The notes under the pieces are model-generated. The model was not told the DNA's origin. It was given only the letters and a program-made list of their open reading frames with translations, and made no database searches. A stretch of 64,000 nt of DNA, taken from NCBI RefSeq assembly GCF_902459615.1, contig NZ_CABPSA010000002.1, forward strand, positions 434,001-498,000. Direction: 5' to 3'. Every line of letters starts with the position of its first letter. The first letter of the stretch is position 1. The DNA is from Pandoraea commovens (lineage in GTDB: Bacteria > Pseudomonadota > Gammaproteobacteria > Burkholderiales > Burkholderiaceae). Shown here piece by piece: positions 24,161-32,938 of this stretch. Both the position numbers and the translations under genes were made by a program.

Positions 24161-25630
24161 TCAAGTCTCTTTCGACGTCTTCTCTGTCGCTGCGTCACCT
24201 GCCGAATCATCTGCTTGCGGCGGCACGCCACCGGCTCGCTGGACGGCATCGCCGCCCGCAACTCCTGACGCATCCGAGGCACCCGGTTCGGCATTCATCG
24301 CGTCGAGCCGAGCGCGCACGAAGCCGATGTGTTCGCGAAGCACGTAAAACTGATCGGCATACGCGAGCGGAATTTTCAGGCGGTTGACGGCGGCTTCGAC
24401 GGCGTCGAGCCGGTGCCGCAGGTTCTTGTATTCCGTATGAGCGTCGTCGGCCAGCGCCTCGCGCTCCAGCGCGATGAGCGCACCGTACCAGCGATATAGC
24501 CGCGACTTCACACGCCAGCTATACAGCGACGGCACCAGCCGGAATGCCGGAATCAGCACCACGATGATCGGCACGAGCAGTACGACGATCCGGTCCGCGA
24601 GGCTCGCAATCCAGAACGGCAGGTGCCGGTACAGGAATCCCTTGCCTGACTTGTAGTAACGCGCGGCGTCGTCGGAAATCGGGAACTCATGCACTTGTGC
24701 GGACGGGAATTCGCCCGCGCGTTGCAGCAGGTTGGCCTTGCCGTGGACCTCGCGCGCCGCTTCGATGAGCAGATCGGAGAGCGCGGGGTGCAGACTTTCG
24801 CGCGCCACGAGTTCGACCGTCGGGCTGATGACGTGCACCGGCTGCGCCGGTAGATTGCGGCCGAGATCGAAGACCCCGCGCGGCAGCGTCAACTGATTCA
24901 GATAGGTGAAGCGACGCGTGTAGGCGTCGGCTTGCGCGAAGTCCATCAGCCGCACGCCGGGGGTGCGAATCAGCTTGCCCATCGTGGGGCCGGTGGCAGT
25001 GTCGCCGGTGAGCATCGCGGCATCGACACGTCCATCGATCAGCGCTTGCGCGGCTTCCTGCCCGTCGTAAGCGGTGAGCGTCGTCGGGCCGCCGGGCTCG
25101 ATGCCGTTCGCCTTGAGCAGCGTGAGCGACAGCGCGCGTGCCCCGCTGCCTTCGCGGCCGATGGCGATGCGCTTGCCCGCGAAGTCGGAGAGCTTCGTCA
25201 CGCGTTCACCGCGATAGAAGACGGAAATCGGTGCGTAGAACATGCTGCCGAGCGAGACCAGCCCCTCGGTATCGAGACCTTGCGATACGCCGCCCTGCAC
25301 GAGGCCGAGGTCGACATTCTCCTTGTCGTCGGCCAGACGCTCGACGTTCTGACGCGAGCCTTCGGAGGTCAGCACATTAAGCGTGATGCCATCGCGCGCG
25401 AGGATGGTCTTGTAACGTTGCGCGGCGGTCCAGAACGAACTGCCTTCCGGTCCGGCGCTCAGCGTGACGGTGCGCGGCGGGGCCGGTTGTACGAGCCAGA
25501 CAGCGAGCCAGATGGCCGCAATCGCGATGAGCACGACAGGGCCGAAGGAGACGGCGAGATCTCGCCAGGAAATCGCGACAAAACGCGCGCGGAGTCGCCG
25601 GTGGGCGGGTTGGTTAGAGTCAGTCGTCAT
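24161..25630 (-). CDS. Membrane-anchored TAXI-family TRAP binding protein, orphan
   Basis: The 489-residue protein begins with a transmembrane helix (about 25-47) in place of a cleavable signal. A TAXI solute-binding domain follows (about 55-325; VTLSAGPEGSSFWTAAQRYK, NVDLGLVQGGV, GKRIAIGREGSGARAL). A second hydrophobic segment comes next (about 340-372; SLADRIVVLLVPIIVVLIPA), then a cytoplasmic coiled coil and a disordered Ala/Asp tail. Ordinary TAXI proteins are free periplasmic receptors for a TRAP permease. Here no permease gene is adjacent and the C-terminal half is extra, so a sensory or scaffold role is possible. Members of this extended type are annotated simply as TAXI family transporters. 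Confidence 0.88.
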   Translation of the reverse strand: MTTDSNQPAHRRLRARFVAISWRDLAVSFGPVVLIAIAAIWLAVWLVQPAPPRTVTLSAGPEGSSFWTAAQRYKTILARDGITLNVLTSEGSRQNVERLADDKENVDLGLVQGGVSQGLDTEGLVSLGSMFYAPISVFYRGERVTKLSDFAGKRIAIGREGSGARALSLTLLKANGIEPGGPTTLTAYDGQEAAQALIDGRVDAAMLTGDTATGPTMGKLIRTPGVRLMDFAQADAYTRRFTYLNQLTLPRGVFDLGRNLPAQPVHVISPTVELVARESLHPALSDLLIEAAREVHGKANLLQRAGEFPSAQVHEFPISDDAARYYKSGKGFLYRHLPFWIASLADRIVVLLVPIIVVLIPAFRLVPSLYSWRVKSRLYRWYGALIALEREALADDAHTEYKNLRHRLDAVEAAVNRLKIPLAYADQFYVLREHIGFVRARLDAMNAEPGASDASGVAGGDAVQRAGGVPPQADDSAGDAATEKTSKET

Positions 25631-25747
25631 GAATTGATCGGGCGGGCTTAGCCAACGGGTCCAACATTCGGCCGATCATACGCCATCTACGGCGTCGATC
25701 CCGAGGCTGGACCCAAGCCGTCCCCATCCAACGCAGACATCGTCAAC

Positions 25748-26668
25748 TCATCGATTCGCGAGACTCTGCGCGAGTTGTTTCCACAGATGGTCGGCAGCAG
25801 GCGAGAGGCGGCGTCCCACGCGGGTCATCATCTGGCTGGAGAAACCGGCGGCAATCGGGTGGTCGATGGGCACCGCGACCAGTTCGCCGAGTTCGATGCC
25901 GCGCCGCGCGGTGATGGCCGACATGAAGGCGACACCCAGACCGGCTGCGGCGAGCGTCTGCGCCGTATTGAACAGGTCGACGCGATACGCGGGCGTTACG
26001 TTCAGACGCGCTGTGTCGAGCACCGAGTGCACGAAGTGCTGCACGCCGTGGGCTTCGGTCATGAAAATGAGCCGCTCGTGCACCAGTTCCGAGGGCGGCA
26101 CGCTCTCCATCTTCGCGAAGCGATGCGTCGGTGCGACGACGGCACACAAGGCCTTGGCGGCAAACGGATGGATGCGCATGGCGGGATCGTCGTCCGAGCG
26201 GGCGCACAGGCCGATGTCCACCACATCGTCGCGCACCAGCGAGAGCACGGCCGGTGTGGGGCCAGAGCGGATTTCCACGAGGATGTCCGGATAGCTCATC
26301 GAAAAGCGCTGTAATGCCTGCGCGATCAGGCGGCCGATAAACCCTTCGCCCACGCCGATGGCGACACGTCCGCGCTTCAGATGCCGGTACTCCTCCAGTC
26401 GCGCCGACAAGTCACGCTGACGCCGTTGGCCGTCGCGGTAATAGTCGATGAGCACCTGACCGATTTCGGTGACGATCACGTTGCGTCCGCGTCGTTCGAT
26501 GAGCGGAAATCGCAGCCGCCGTTCCAGCGCCGCGATCTGTCGGCTGACGACGGAGGGATTCACGCCGAGCGACTCGGCGGCCATGCGCACGCCCCCGGTC
26601 GAGGCGATCTCGGCGAGATATTTGAGCGGACGCTCACCAATGTCGTCCATCCACGATTCGTTGTTCAT
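25748..26668 (-). CDS. LysR-family regulator of the amidohydrolase/MHS operon
   Basis: The 306-residue protein starts at ATG 26668. Its N-terminal HTH reads LKYLAEIASTGGVRMAAESL and NPSVVSRQIAALERRLRFPL, followed by a linker helix and a periplasmic-binding-like effector domain (about 95-300). It is divergent from an M20 hydrolase and a metabolite symporter, with a TTGC-N7-GCAA box between. A ligand such as an N-acyl amino acid or aromatic amide would suit the operon, but this is inferred. Confidence 0.92.
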   Translation of the reverse strand: MNNESWMDDIGERPLKYLAEIASTGGVRMAAESLGVNPSVVSRQIAALERRLRFPLIERRGRNVIVTEIGQVLIDYYRDGQRRQRDLSARLEEYRHLKRGRVAIGVGEGFIGRLIAQALQRFSMSYPDILVEIRSGPTPAVLSLVRDDVVDIGLCARSDDDPAMRIHPFAAKALCAVVAPTHRFAKMESVPPSELVHERLIFMTEAHGVQHFVHSVLDTARLNVTPAYRVDLFNTAQTLAAAGLGVAFMSAITARRGIELGELVAVPIDHPIAAGFSSQMMTRVGRRLSPAADHLWKQLAQSLANR

Positions 26669-26836
26669 GTTTGTTTCACTGTTGCGTTCGAGCGGATGCA
26701 CCGGTCTGGCGCATGAGACAGCCAATGATCGCCAAGGTGGCATTGTGCCCGTCAGCGGTTAGCGACAACCTATTGAATTAACAACGGTTTTGCTTGCCGA
26801 TACCGACATCCGATCTATATCGCCGCTTCAAGAATT

Positions 26837-26853
26837 GTTGCCTTGAAAGCAAC
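26837..26853. promoter_or_regulatory. LysR-type box GTTGC-N7-GCAAC
   Basis: GTTGC (26837-26841) and GCAAC (26849-26853) are perfect inverted arms with a 7-base spacer, a textbook T-N11-A site. It lies in the divergent promoter region between the LysR gene and the M20 hydrolase gene, about 95 bases before the hydrolase start. Confidence 0.6.
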
Positions 26854-26946
26854 ATTTTGACCTGTCGAGGGTCATCGGTGGGAAATTTCGTCGGTGCAAT
26901 ACTCCGCGTTAATCAAGAATTAGCAAAAACTAGAGAGGAGCCCCCG

Positions 26947-28137
26947 ATGAGCGAGATTCGCTATTGCGAGGTGAGCGATCTGGCCGACGCGCGCGAGCAG
27001 TTGGCCGACATTCGTCACCACATCCACCAACACCCCGAGCTGTCCTACGAGGAAGTCGACACGTCGCGTTACGTGGCGCAGAAGCTGGAAAGCTGGGGTT
27101 ACACGGTCACGCGTAACGTCGGTGGTCACGGCGTGGTGGCCTCGCTCACTGCGGGCACGAGCGGTCGCACGGTCGGTGTGCGCGCCGACATGGATGCACT
27201 GCCGATTCACGAACAGACGGGCCTTGCGTACGCAAGCGTGCACGACGGCAAGATGCACGCCTGCGGTCACGACGGTCACACGACGGTGTTGCTTGGCGCA
27301 GCACAACATCTCGCCAAGACGCGCAACTTCGACGGCACCGTCCATCTGATTTTCCAACCGGCGGAAGAAGCCGGTTCGAACAGCGGTGCGGAGCAGATGA
27401 TCGCCGACGGCCTGTTCGAGCGCTTCCCATGTGAAGCGATCTTCGGTCTGCATAACCACCCGGGCGTCGCCACGGGCACGTTCGGTTTTCGCGCCGGTCC
27501 GCTGATGGCTGCGTGCGACACCGTCAAGATTCGTATCCACGGCCGTGGCGGTCATGCGGCGCGTCCGCATTTGGCCATCGACCCGGTGGTGATCGGCAGC
27601 GGTCTCGTGATGGCGTTGCAAACCGTGGTGGCGCGCAGCATCGATCCGACCGAAGCGGCGGTCGTGACCGTCGGTACGTTCCATGCCGGTTTTGCGCCGA
27701 ACGTCATTCCGGAAGACGCCACGATGGAGCTGAGCGTGCGCTCGTTCTCGGCGAAGGTGCGCGCGACGCTCGAAGAGCGCATCTGCGCGCTGGTGAAGTC
27801 GCATACCGAAGGCTTCGGCGCGAGCGCCGACATCGAGTACATCCGTGGCTATCCGGTGCTGGTGAACAGCGAAGCGGAAACGGAATTTGCCCGCAGCGTG
27901 GCCGAGGAACTGGTCGGCACGGAGCACATCATTTCGCCGTTCCCGCCCATCGCGGGCAGCGAGGACTTCGCGTACTACCTGCAAAAGGTGCCCGGCTGCT
28001 TCATTCGCCTGGGTAACGGCGAAGGCAAACCGATGTTGCACAACGCCAAGTACGACTTCAACGACGACAATCTGACCATCGGTGCCGCCTTCTGGACGCG
28101 TCTGGTCGAACGCTTTCTTGCCAAGGACCGCGCATGA
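26947..28137 (+). CDS. M20D-family amidohydrolase (hippurate hydrolase-like)
   Basis: The 396-residue enzyme begins at ATG 26947 after AGAGGAG. Metal-site and catalytic motifs of the M20D/HipO group are visible: GVRADMDALPIHE, HACGHDGHTTVLLG, IFQPAEEAGSNSGA (catalytic and metal Glu), IFGLHNHPG, and late GSEDFAYYL. These enzymes hydrolyse N-acyl amino acids such as hippurate or IAA conjugates to the free acid and amino acid. It is co-translated (ATGA) with an MHS symporter, so uptake and cleavage of the same conjugate is the simplest reading. The dimerisation domain (about 185-300) is complete. Confidence 0.93.
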   Translation: MSEIRYCEVSDLADAREQLADIRHHIHQHPELSYEEVDTSRYVAQKLESWGYTVTRNVGGHGVVASLTAGTSGRTVGVRADMDALPIHEQTGLAYASVHDGKMHACGHDGHTTVLLGAAQHLAKTRNFDGTVHLIFQPAEEAGSNSGAEQMIADGLFERFPCEAIFGLHNHPGVATGTFGFRAGPLMAACDTVKIRIHGRGGHAARPHLAIDPVVIGSGLVMALQTVVARSIDPTEAAVVTVGTFHAGFAPNVIPEDATMELSVRSFSAKVRATLEERICALVKSHTEGFGASADIEYIRGYPVLVNSEAETEFARSVAEELVGTEHIISPFPPIAGSEDFAYYLQKVPGCFIRLGNGEGKPMLHNAKYDFNDDNLTIGAAFWTRLVERFLAKDRA

Positions 28138-29459
28138 GCACCGCCACGCAATCGCAATCGTTTCAGGGTGACGGCGCAGCGTCGTCATCGGCCGTGCAGA
28201 TGTCGCCTGCACAGCAACGCAAGATCGTCTTTGCCGCCGTCATCGGCAACCTGCTGGAGTTCTTCGACTTCACGGTGTACAGCTACTTCGCGCTGACGAT
28301 CGGCAAGCAGTTCTTCCCGGCGGACGACCCCATCACGTCGTCACTGCTCGCGTTCGCCGTGTTCGCGGTGGGCTTCGTGATGCGCCCGCTGGGCGGCATC
28401 GTACTCGGCCGTTACGCCGACCGCGCTGGCCGCAAGCCTGCGCTGACGCTGACCATCCTGTTGATGGCTGTGGGTTCGGCGGCCATCGGTCTTGCGCCGA
28501 CGTATGCGCAGATCGGTCTCGCGGCGCCGCTGCTGATCGTGAGCGCGCGTTTGCTGCAAGGCTTCGCGCAGGGCGGTGAGTTCGGTGCCGCGACGGCCAC
28601 CCTGCTGGAAGTGGGCGGCGCGAAGAGCCGTGGTTTCCGCGCAAGCTGGCAGTTGGCAAGTCAGGGCGCAGCCGCCCTGCTCGGCTCGGGTCTGGCGGCG
28701 AGCCTTGGCTTCCTGCTCTCGGACGACACCATGCATAGCTGGGGCTGGCGTATTCCGTTCCTGCTCGGCACGCTGATTGCGCCGGTCGGTATCTACCTGC
28801 GTCGTCACATTCAGGAAGAGCCGCCGAAGGCGAAGGCCGTCGCCGGTCGCGACGATCCCAAGCGTGCCCTGTATGTGCGCAACTGGTTCCTCACGATCTT
28901 CTCGATTGCGGGCATGTCCGTGTCGACGTACGTGATGATGTACTACATGCCGACGTACTGCATTCAGTACCTGGGTCTGCCGCCGAAGATGTCGATGCTC
29001 GCGGGCGTTGCCGCCAGCACGATCTCGCTGGTGATGTGCCCGATCTACGGCGCGTGGTCGGACAAGATGGGCAAACGCAAGCCGCTGACGATGTTCGGCC
29101 GCGTGGCGCTGATCGTGCTGCTGTACCCGGCGTTCTGGGTGATGATCAACTACCCGTCGCTGCCGGTGGTGCTGGCCGCGCTGATCGTGCTGATGCTCTG
29201 CTACACGATGGGGTCGGCCCCGGCGTATGCGCTGATGCCCGAGAACTTCCCGAAGCATCTGCGTGCGGGCTACATGTCGAGCGCCTATGCGATTTCGGTG
29301 TCGGTGTTCGGTGGTACGGCACAGCTCGCCGCGGGTTGGTTGATTCGTGTGACCGGCAACAAGATGGCTCCGGCGTGGTACATGATCGTTTGCGTGATCG
29401 TGTCGCTCATCGCGGTGTCGATGTTTGAAGAGACGGGTAACAAGGCGCTCGACGAGTAA
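28134..29459 (+). CDS. MFS metabolite:H+ symporter (MHS family)
   Basis: The 441-residue 12-helix transporter has the MHS signature FAAVIGNLLEFFDFTVYSYF, then GRYADRAGRKPALTLTILLM and RLLQGFAQGGEFGAATATLL. The family (ProP, KgtP, ShiA, CitA) imports organic acids, betaines or aromatic acids with protons. It overlaps the hydrolase by ATGA. A strong terminator follows. The substrate is probably the amide or acid used by the hydrolase. Confidence 0.93.
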   Translation: MSTATQSQSFQGDGAASSSAVQMSPAQQRKIVFAAVIGNLLEFFDFTVYSYFALTIGKQFFPADDPITSSLLAFAVFAVGFVMRPLGGIVLGRYADRAGRKPALTLTILLMAVGSAAIGLAPTYAQIGLAAPLLIVSARLLQGFAQGGEFGAATATLLEVGGAKSRGFRASWQLASQGAAALLGSGLAASLGFLLSDDTMHSWGWRIPFLLGTLIAPVGIYLRRHIQEEPPKAKAVAGRDDPKRALYVRNWFLTIFSIAGMSVSTYVMMYYMPTYCIQYLGLPPKMSMLAGVAASTISLVMCPIYGAWSDKMGKRKPLTMFGRVALIVLLYPAFWVMINYPSLPVVLAALIVLMLCYTMGSAPAYALMPENFPKHLRAGYMSSAYAISVSVFGGTAQLAAGWLIRVTGNKMAPAWYMIVCVIVSLIAVSMFEETGNKALDE

Positions 29460-29516
29460 TTGCGCGGGACGCATACCGTTGTGCAGTCCCTTGCGTTCAG
29501 GTGAGGGGAAAAAAAG

Positions 29517-29545
29517 AACGCCACGCATGAATGCGTGGCGTTTTT
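29517..29545 (+). terminator. Rho-independent terminator of the hydrolase/MHS operon
   Basis: AACGCCACGCAT (29517-29528) and ATGCGTGGCGTT (29531-29542) form a perfect 12-bp stem with a 2-base gap, followed by TTT. An A-run precedes it. Confidence 0.88.
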
Positions 29546-29634
29546 CGTTGTTGACGCTGTGCGACGTTGAGACGGCGGGTGGGACACCGGCGCGGATCAC
29601 GCAGCGGTCGAAGTCCTGGAGTCGACCGACGGGA

Positions 29635-29829
29635 TCATGCGTCGAGAACGTCGGCTTTCAACTTGTGACACTCGCAGACGAGTTCGACTGTCATGTCTCC
29701 AAGCGCTTCAAAGATTGCGAGGAGGAACCGATGGGGTATTTCTCTGCCTGTGTCCGTCACCGTACAGGTCGTGAGCGCAAGAATGCGCTCGGAGAGATGG
29801 TTGAGTTTGTCGACGACTTTATGCAACAA
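29635..29829 (-). CDS. Possible small ORF downstream of the 57-residue gene
   Basis: A minus-strand frame runs to a TGA at 29635-29637 and encodes about 64 residues from TTG 29829, or up to 82 from TTG 29883. It reads like an amphipathic helical protein (KVVDKLNHLSERILALTTCT, then HRFLLAIFEALGDMTVELVC) with four Cys. There is no ATG at a suitable place and no good ribosome site, so it would depend on coupling to the gene before it. A competing plus-strand ORF covers part of the same DNA (29731-29841). Only one, or neither, may be real. No family is recognised. Confidence 0.3.
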   Translation of the reverse strand: MLHKVVDKLNHLSERILALTTCTVTDTGREIPHRFLLAIFEALGDMTVELVCECHKLKADVLDA

Positions 29830-29841
29830 CGCCCGTTTTGA
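29731..29841 (+). CDS. Possible 36-residue ORF with strong ribosome site
   Basis: AGGAGGAACCG immediately precedes ATG 29731. The frame encodes 36 residues beginning MGYFSACVRHRTGRERKNAL and ending at TGA 29839-29841, five bases before the stop of the opposing 57-residue ORF. The frame is open further upstream but without a start. No family is recognised. The ribosome-site match may be chance. Confidence 0.25.
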   Translation: MGYFSACVRHRTGRERKNALGEMVEFVDDFMQQRPF

Positions 29842-29845
29842 AAAT

Positions 29846-30019
29846 TTACTTAACTTCGTCAAGCAAGCTTCTGACGGCGTCAATCAGTTGCATGTGAATT
29901 GGTGGTCTACCTTCACGGATCTTTTGAATCGTGGTCGTGTGTTCGTCTGGTCTTCCATTTATCTTGAAAATGATCACCAAATGATCACCGTAGTTTGTAA
30001 CTGAAACAATCTCAACCAT
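29846..30019 (-). CDS. Orphan 57-residue protein with near-consensus ribosome site
   Basis: On the minus strand AAGGAGGAAGTC is followed directly by ATG (30017-30019). The frame encodes 57 residues, starting MVEIVSVTNYGDHLVIIFKI and ending LIDAVRSLLDEVK. It looks like two beta-strands, a polar turn and a C-terminal helix. The Shine-Dalgarno is the best in the window and the codons (ATA, AGA, GGA, TTG) are rarer than in neighbouring genes, which suggests foreign origin. It is too short for most gene callers. No homologue is recognised. Confidence 0.6.
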   Translation of the reverse strand: MVEIVSVTNYGDHLVIIFKINGRPDEHTTTIQKIREGRPPIHMQLIDAVRSLLDEVK

Positions 30020-30095
30020 GACTTCCTCCTTGTGGTGGTAATAACGATTATTTCCGACTGCTTAAGCCTCGAGAATGAGGGGGATCTCGCCGTCG

Positions 30096-31267
30096 CTACA
30101 GCCGCTCGAAGATCGCCGCAATCCCCTGTCCGCCGCCGATGCAGGTCGTCACGAGTGCATAACGCGCGCCGGAACGCTGTAACTCATGCACGGCCTTGGT
30201 CACCATAACTGCGCCGGTCGCCCCGACCGGATGACCGAGCGCAATGGCGCCGCCGTTCGGATTGACGCGTTCCGCGTCGAGCGACATCTCCTTCAGAAAT
30301 GCCCCGACGACCGAAGCGAAGGCTTCGTTCAGCTCGATTACGCCCATGTGGCGAATCGAGAGGTCCGCGCGCTTAAGCACTTCTCGCGTAGCGACGACCG
30401 GTCCGATACCCATTTGCGCGGGCAGCACACCTACGCGCGCATGGGCGACGAGGCGCGCCAATGGCCGCAATCGTCGCAGCTTCGCGTTTTGTAGCGTCGT
30501 CACCAGCACGGCCGATGCGCCATCGTTGATGCCGGACGCGTTTGCCGCCGTAATCGTGCCGCCGTCGCGACGAAATACCGGTTTGAGTTGAGCGAAATCG
30601 TCGCCGGAAGGCGCTCGTCGCGGGTAAAGGTGGCGGGCTTGCGTGACGAACCGACGTCGATAGGTACGATCTGCGCATCGAAGTAACCCGCCTCGATCGC
30701 GTGAGCGGCGCGTTGATGCGAGGCGAGCGCGATGGCGTCCTGCTGCGCCCGGTCGATGTCGTAGGACGCCGCGATACGCTCGCCGAGTTCGCCCATGTGA
30801 GCACCGGTCATCGGATCGGTGAGGCCTCCCATCAGGGAGTCGGTGGCGACGACATCGCCGGGGCGCGATCCGAAACGATTCGCCGGGAGCAGATAGGGTG
30901 CGAGGCTCATCGTCTCCGCTCCGCCGCCGATGGCGGTCTCGGCTTCACCCGAATCGATGAACTGCGCGGCCAGGAGCACGGCTTCCAGACCGGAGCCGCA
31001 GAGCCGGTTGACGGTCAGCGCACCCGCGCGCGGTGCAATGCCGCCGCCGAGGGCGACACGTCGCGCAAGGTACATATCGCTTGCTGCGGTCTGATGGACG
31101 TTTCCGAACACGACCTGATCGACCCGGTCGCCCGCGATGCCGGTGCGTTCCAGCAGTGCACCCACGACCGCACTTCCGAGGTCGACGGGCGGTTTCTCCC
31201 GCAATGTACCGCCGAATTCGCCGATGGCGGTGCGTGCGGCGTCGATGATGACGATGTCGGTGCGCAT
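30096..31267 (-). pseudogene. Acetyl-CoA acetyltransferase (thiolase), frameshifted
   Basis: Two minus-strand frames together make a thiolase of about 390 residues. The first, from ATG 31267 with GGAGG upstream, begins MRTDIVIIDAARTAIGEFGG and carries the acylated Cys in NRLCGSGLEAV. It fits the family up to TFTRDERLP near 30612-30622. From there the correct reading continues in another frame (DDFAQLKPVFRRDGGTITAA), through GHPVGATG and the second Cys in TTCIGGGQGIA, to a stop at 30096. The junction is also a few residues shorter than in intact thiolases, so a small deletion of about 10-11 bases is more likely than a single-base sequencing slip. Left intact, it would make or cleave acetoacetyl- or beta-ketoacyl-CoA. 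Confidence 0.88.
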
Positions 31268-31438
31268 CGTGAGGCCCTCCGAATCGTGACGATCAGAGCA
31301 GTTCGGCCGAAGACCGTCGCCGCCGATTGAATCGGCACCGACCGTTGCGACCCAAAACCTCAGCTTAGGACGCGACGTCGCATCGCGCACCTGACAACGT
31401 TAACAGGAGACGAACCGGGAAGGCTCGCCACCGCGCGA

Positions 31439-32938
31439 CTACTTGCCGAACGTCACCTCGGAATCTAGCGGATACACCGGACGATTCACGCGTGAGAACG
31501 GGAACAGCGCGTAGTTCGAACTCGTCACACCGTTGCTGTCGCATTCGACCAGACCGGCCGAGATGGGCACGAACACCGGGCGGCAGTACATGCGCGATTT
31601 GAGCAGCAGGAACTGTTCGTTGCGCGGGTCGAGCCCCACGCACGTGAACACACCGTGATCCCACGGCTCGTGCGTGCGCTCCGTCACCACAATGCGGGCT
31701 GCGCCGATGTCGAACAGCACCGTACGCCCCATGTAGCAGCGCTGACCCGTGTAGGTCGGACCCGTCACGACGTATTCGCCGTCGCTGATCTTGCGCACGA
31801 TGCCGGTCAGCACCGGCGGCGTCTTGGTGATGCCCAACTGAGTGAGCGGACGTTTGTTTCCTACCGCCAGCGTGACTTCGGCACCTTCACCCGCGGCGAT
31901 CAATGTCGCCACGGCCTCGGGGTCGCACAGCGGGCCAACGCCGATCCCGGTCAGACCGCCTTGCAGTGCGGCCTCCAGTACATCCATCGTGTCGCATGTG
32001 CCGCCCGACATGCAGTTGTCGCTGTGATCGAGCAGCAGCACCGGTTTGTCGGCACCTTGTGCCAGCCGCTTCGCTTCGGCAATCGACTCGTCCAACGGTG
32101 CGCTGCGATAGACGAAGCCGTCGCGCTCGTCCCATGCTTGTGCCGCGATGCGATTGGCGACTGCTTGCGCACGCGCGACACCGTCCTCACCTTCCTCGGC
32201 CGTCACCACCACGCTGATGCACGGCGCCGGAATGTCAGCGAGCGAAAAGCCCGAGAACACCGATACCGCCGGGATGCCCTCCTCGGCCTCGGCGCGGCGC
32301 GCGGCGTCCAGCGCCCGCTTCATCGCGCCGCCATGACTCGTGCTGCGCAGCGAGTGCACCATCAGCGGCGGCTGTTGCCACACCACCTTCGGGCGACGCT
32401 TGCCTGCCAGCATCTCGAACAGCAGACGCCCGGCATGCTCGCCCGTCTCGTACATATCGACGTGCGGATACGTCTTGAAGCCGACGACGATGTCGGCGTT
32501 CGCCACGATCTTCGGCGTGACGTTCGCATGCAAATCGAGCGCCACGGCAATCGGCGTGTCGGGCGCGGCGGCGCGAACACGCGCGAGCAGATCGCCTTCG
32601 CCGTCGTCGCTGTTTTCCGCGACCATCGCGCCGTGCAGATCGAGCAGAATCGCATCGACGCCGGTGGCCGCCGCCACGACGCGACGGCACAGTTCGTCAT
32701 ACGCACTCGCCGCCACCGGACCGCTGGGATTCGCACTCGCGGAAACGGGCGTTACCATCTGCGCGCCCGCCGCTTCTGCCAGATCGATGAACGCGGACAT
32801 CGCCGTGCGCATGCCCTTGTTGTCGCGATAAGCGTCGGCATCGAACTTCGGTCCTTCATTGCCGAAGGCTTCGAGCGGCGTCGGGACTGGCGAGAACGTG
32901 TTCGTCTCGTGATTCATCCGCGCGATCATGACTTTCAT
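31439..32938 (-). CDS. M81-family metallopeptidase (MlrC-like)
   Basis: The 499-residue protein starts at ATG 32938 (KVMIARMNHETNTFSPVPTP, the MlrC N-terminal signature) and has a DUF1485 domain with DAILLDLHGAMVAE, then the C-terminal MlrC domain with LLLDHSDNCMSGGTCDTMDV. MlrC cleaves linearised microcystin in sphingomonads. Related proteins in other bacteria sit in amide and amino acid catabolic operons and have unknown substrates. It overlaps the carbamoylase by ATGA and is probably the last gene of the liv-type operon. A role in cleaving an amide bond of the imported compound is inferred. Confidence 0.9.
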   Translation of the reverse strand: MKVMIARMNHETNTFSPVPTPLEAFGNEGPKFDADAYRDNKGMRTAMSAFIDLAEAAGAQMVTPVSASANPSGPVAASAYDELCRRVVAAATGVDAILLDLHGAMVAENSDDGEGDLLARVRAAAPDTPIAVALDLHANVTPKIVANADIVVGFKTYPHVDMYETGEHAGRLLFEMLAGKRRPKVVWQQPPLMVHSLRSTSHGGAMKRALDAARRAEAEEGIPAVSVFSGFSLADIPAPCISVVVTAEEGEDGVARAQAVANRIAAQAWDERDGFVYRSAPLDESIAEAKRLAQGADKPVLLLDHSDNCMSGGTCDTMDVLEAALQGGLTGIGVGPLCDPEAVATLIAAGEGAEVTLAVGNKRPLTQLGITKTPPVLTGIVRKISDGEYVVTGPTYTGQRCYMGRTVLFDIGAARIVVTERTHEPWDHGVFTCVGLDPRNEQFLLLKSRMYCRPVFVPISAGLVECDSNGVTSSNYALFPFSRVNRPVYPLDSEVTFGK

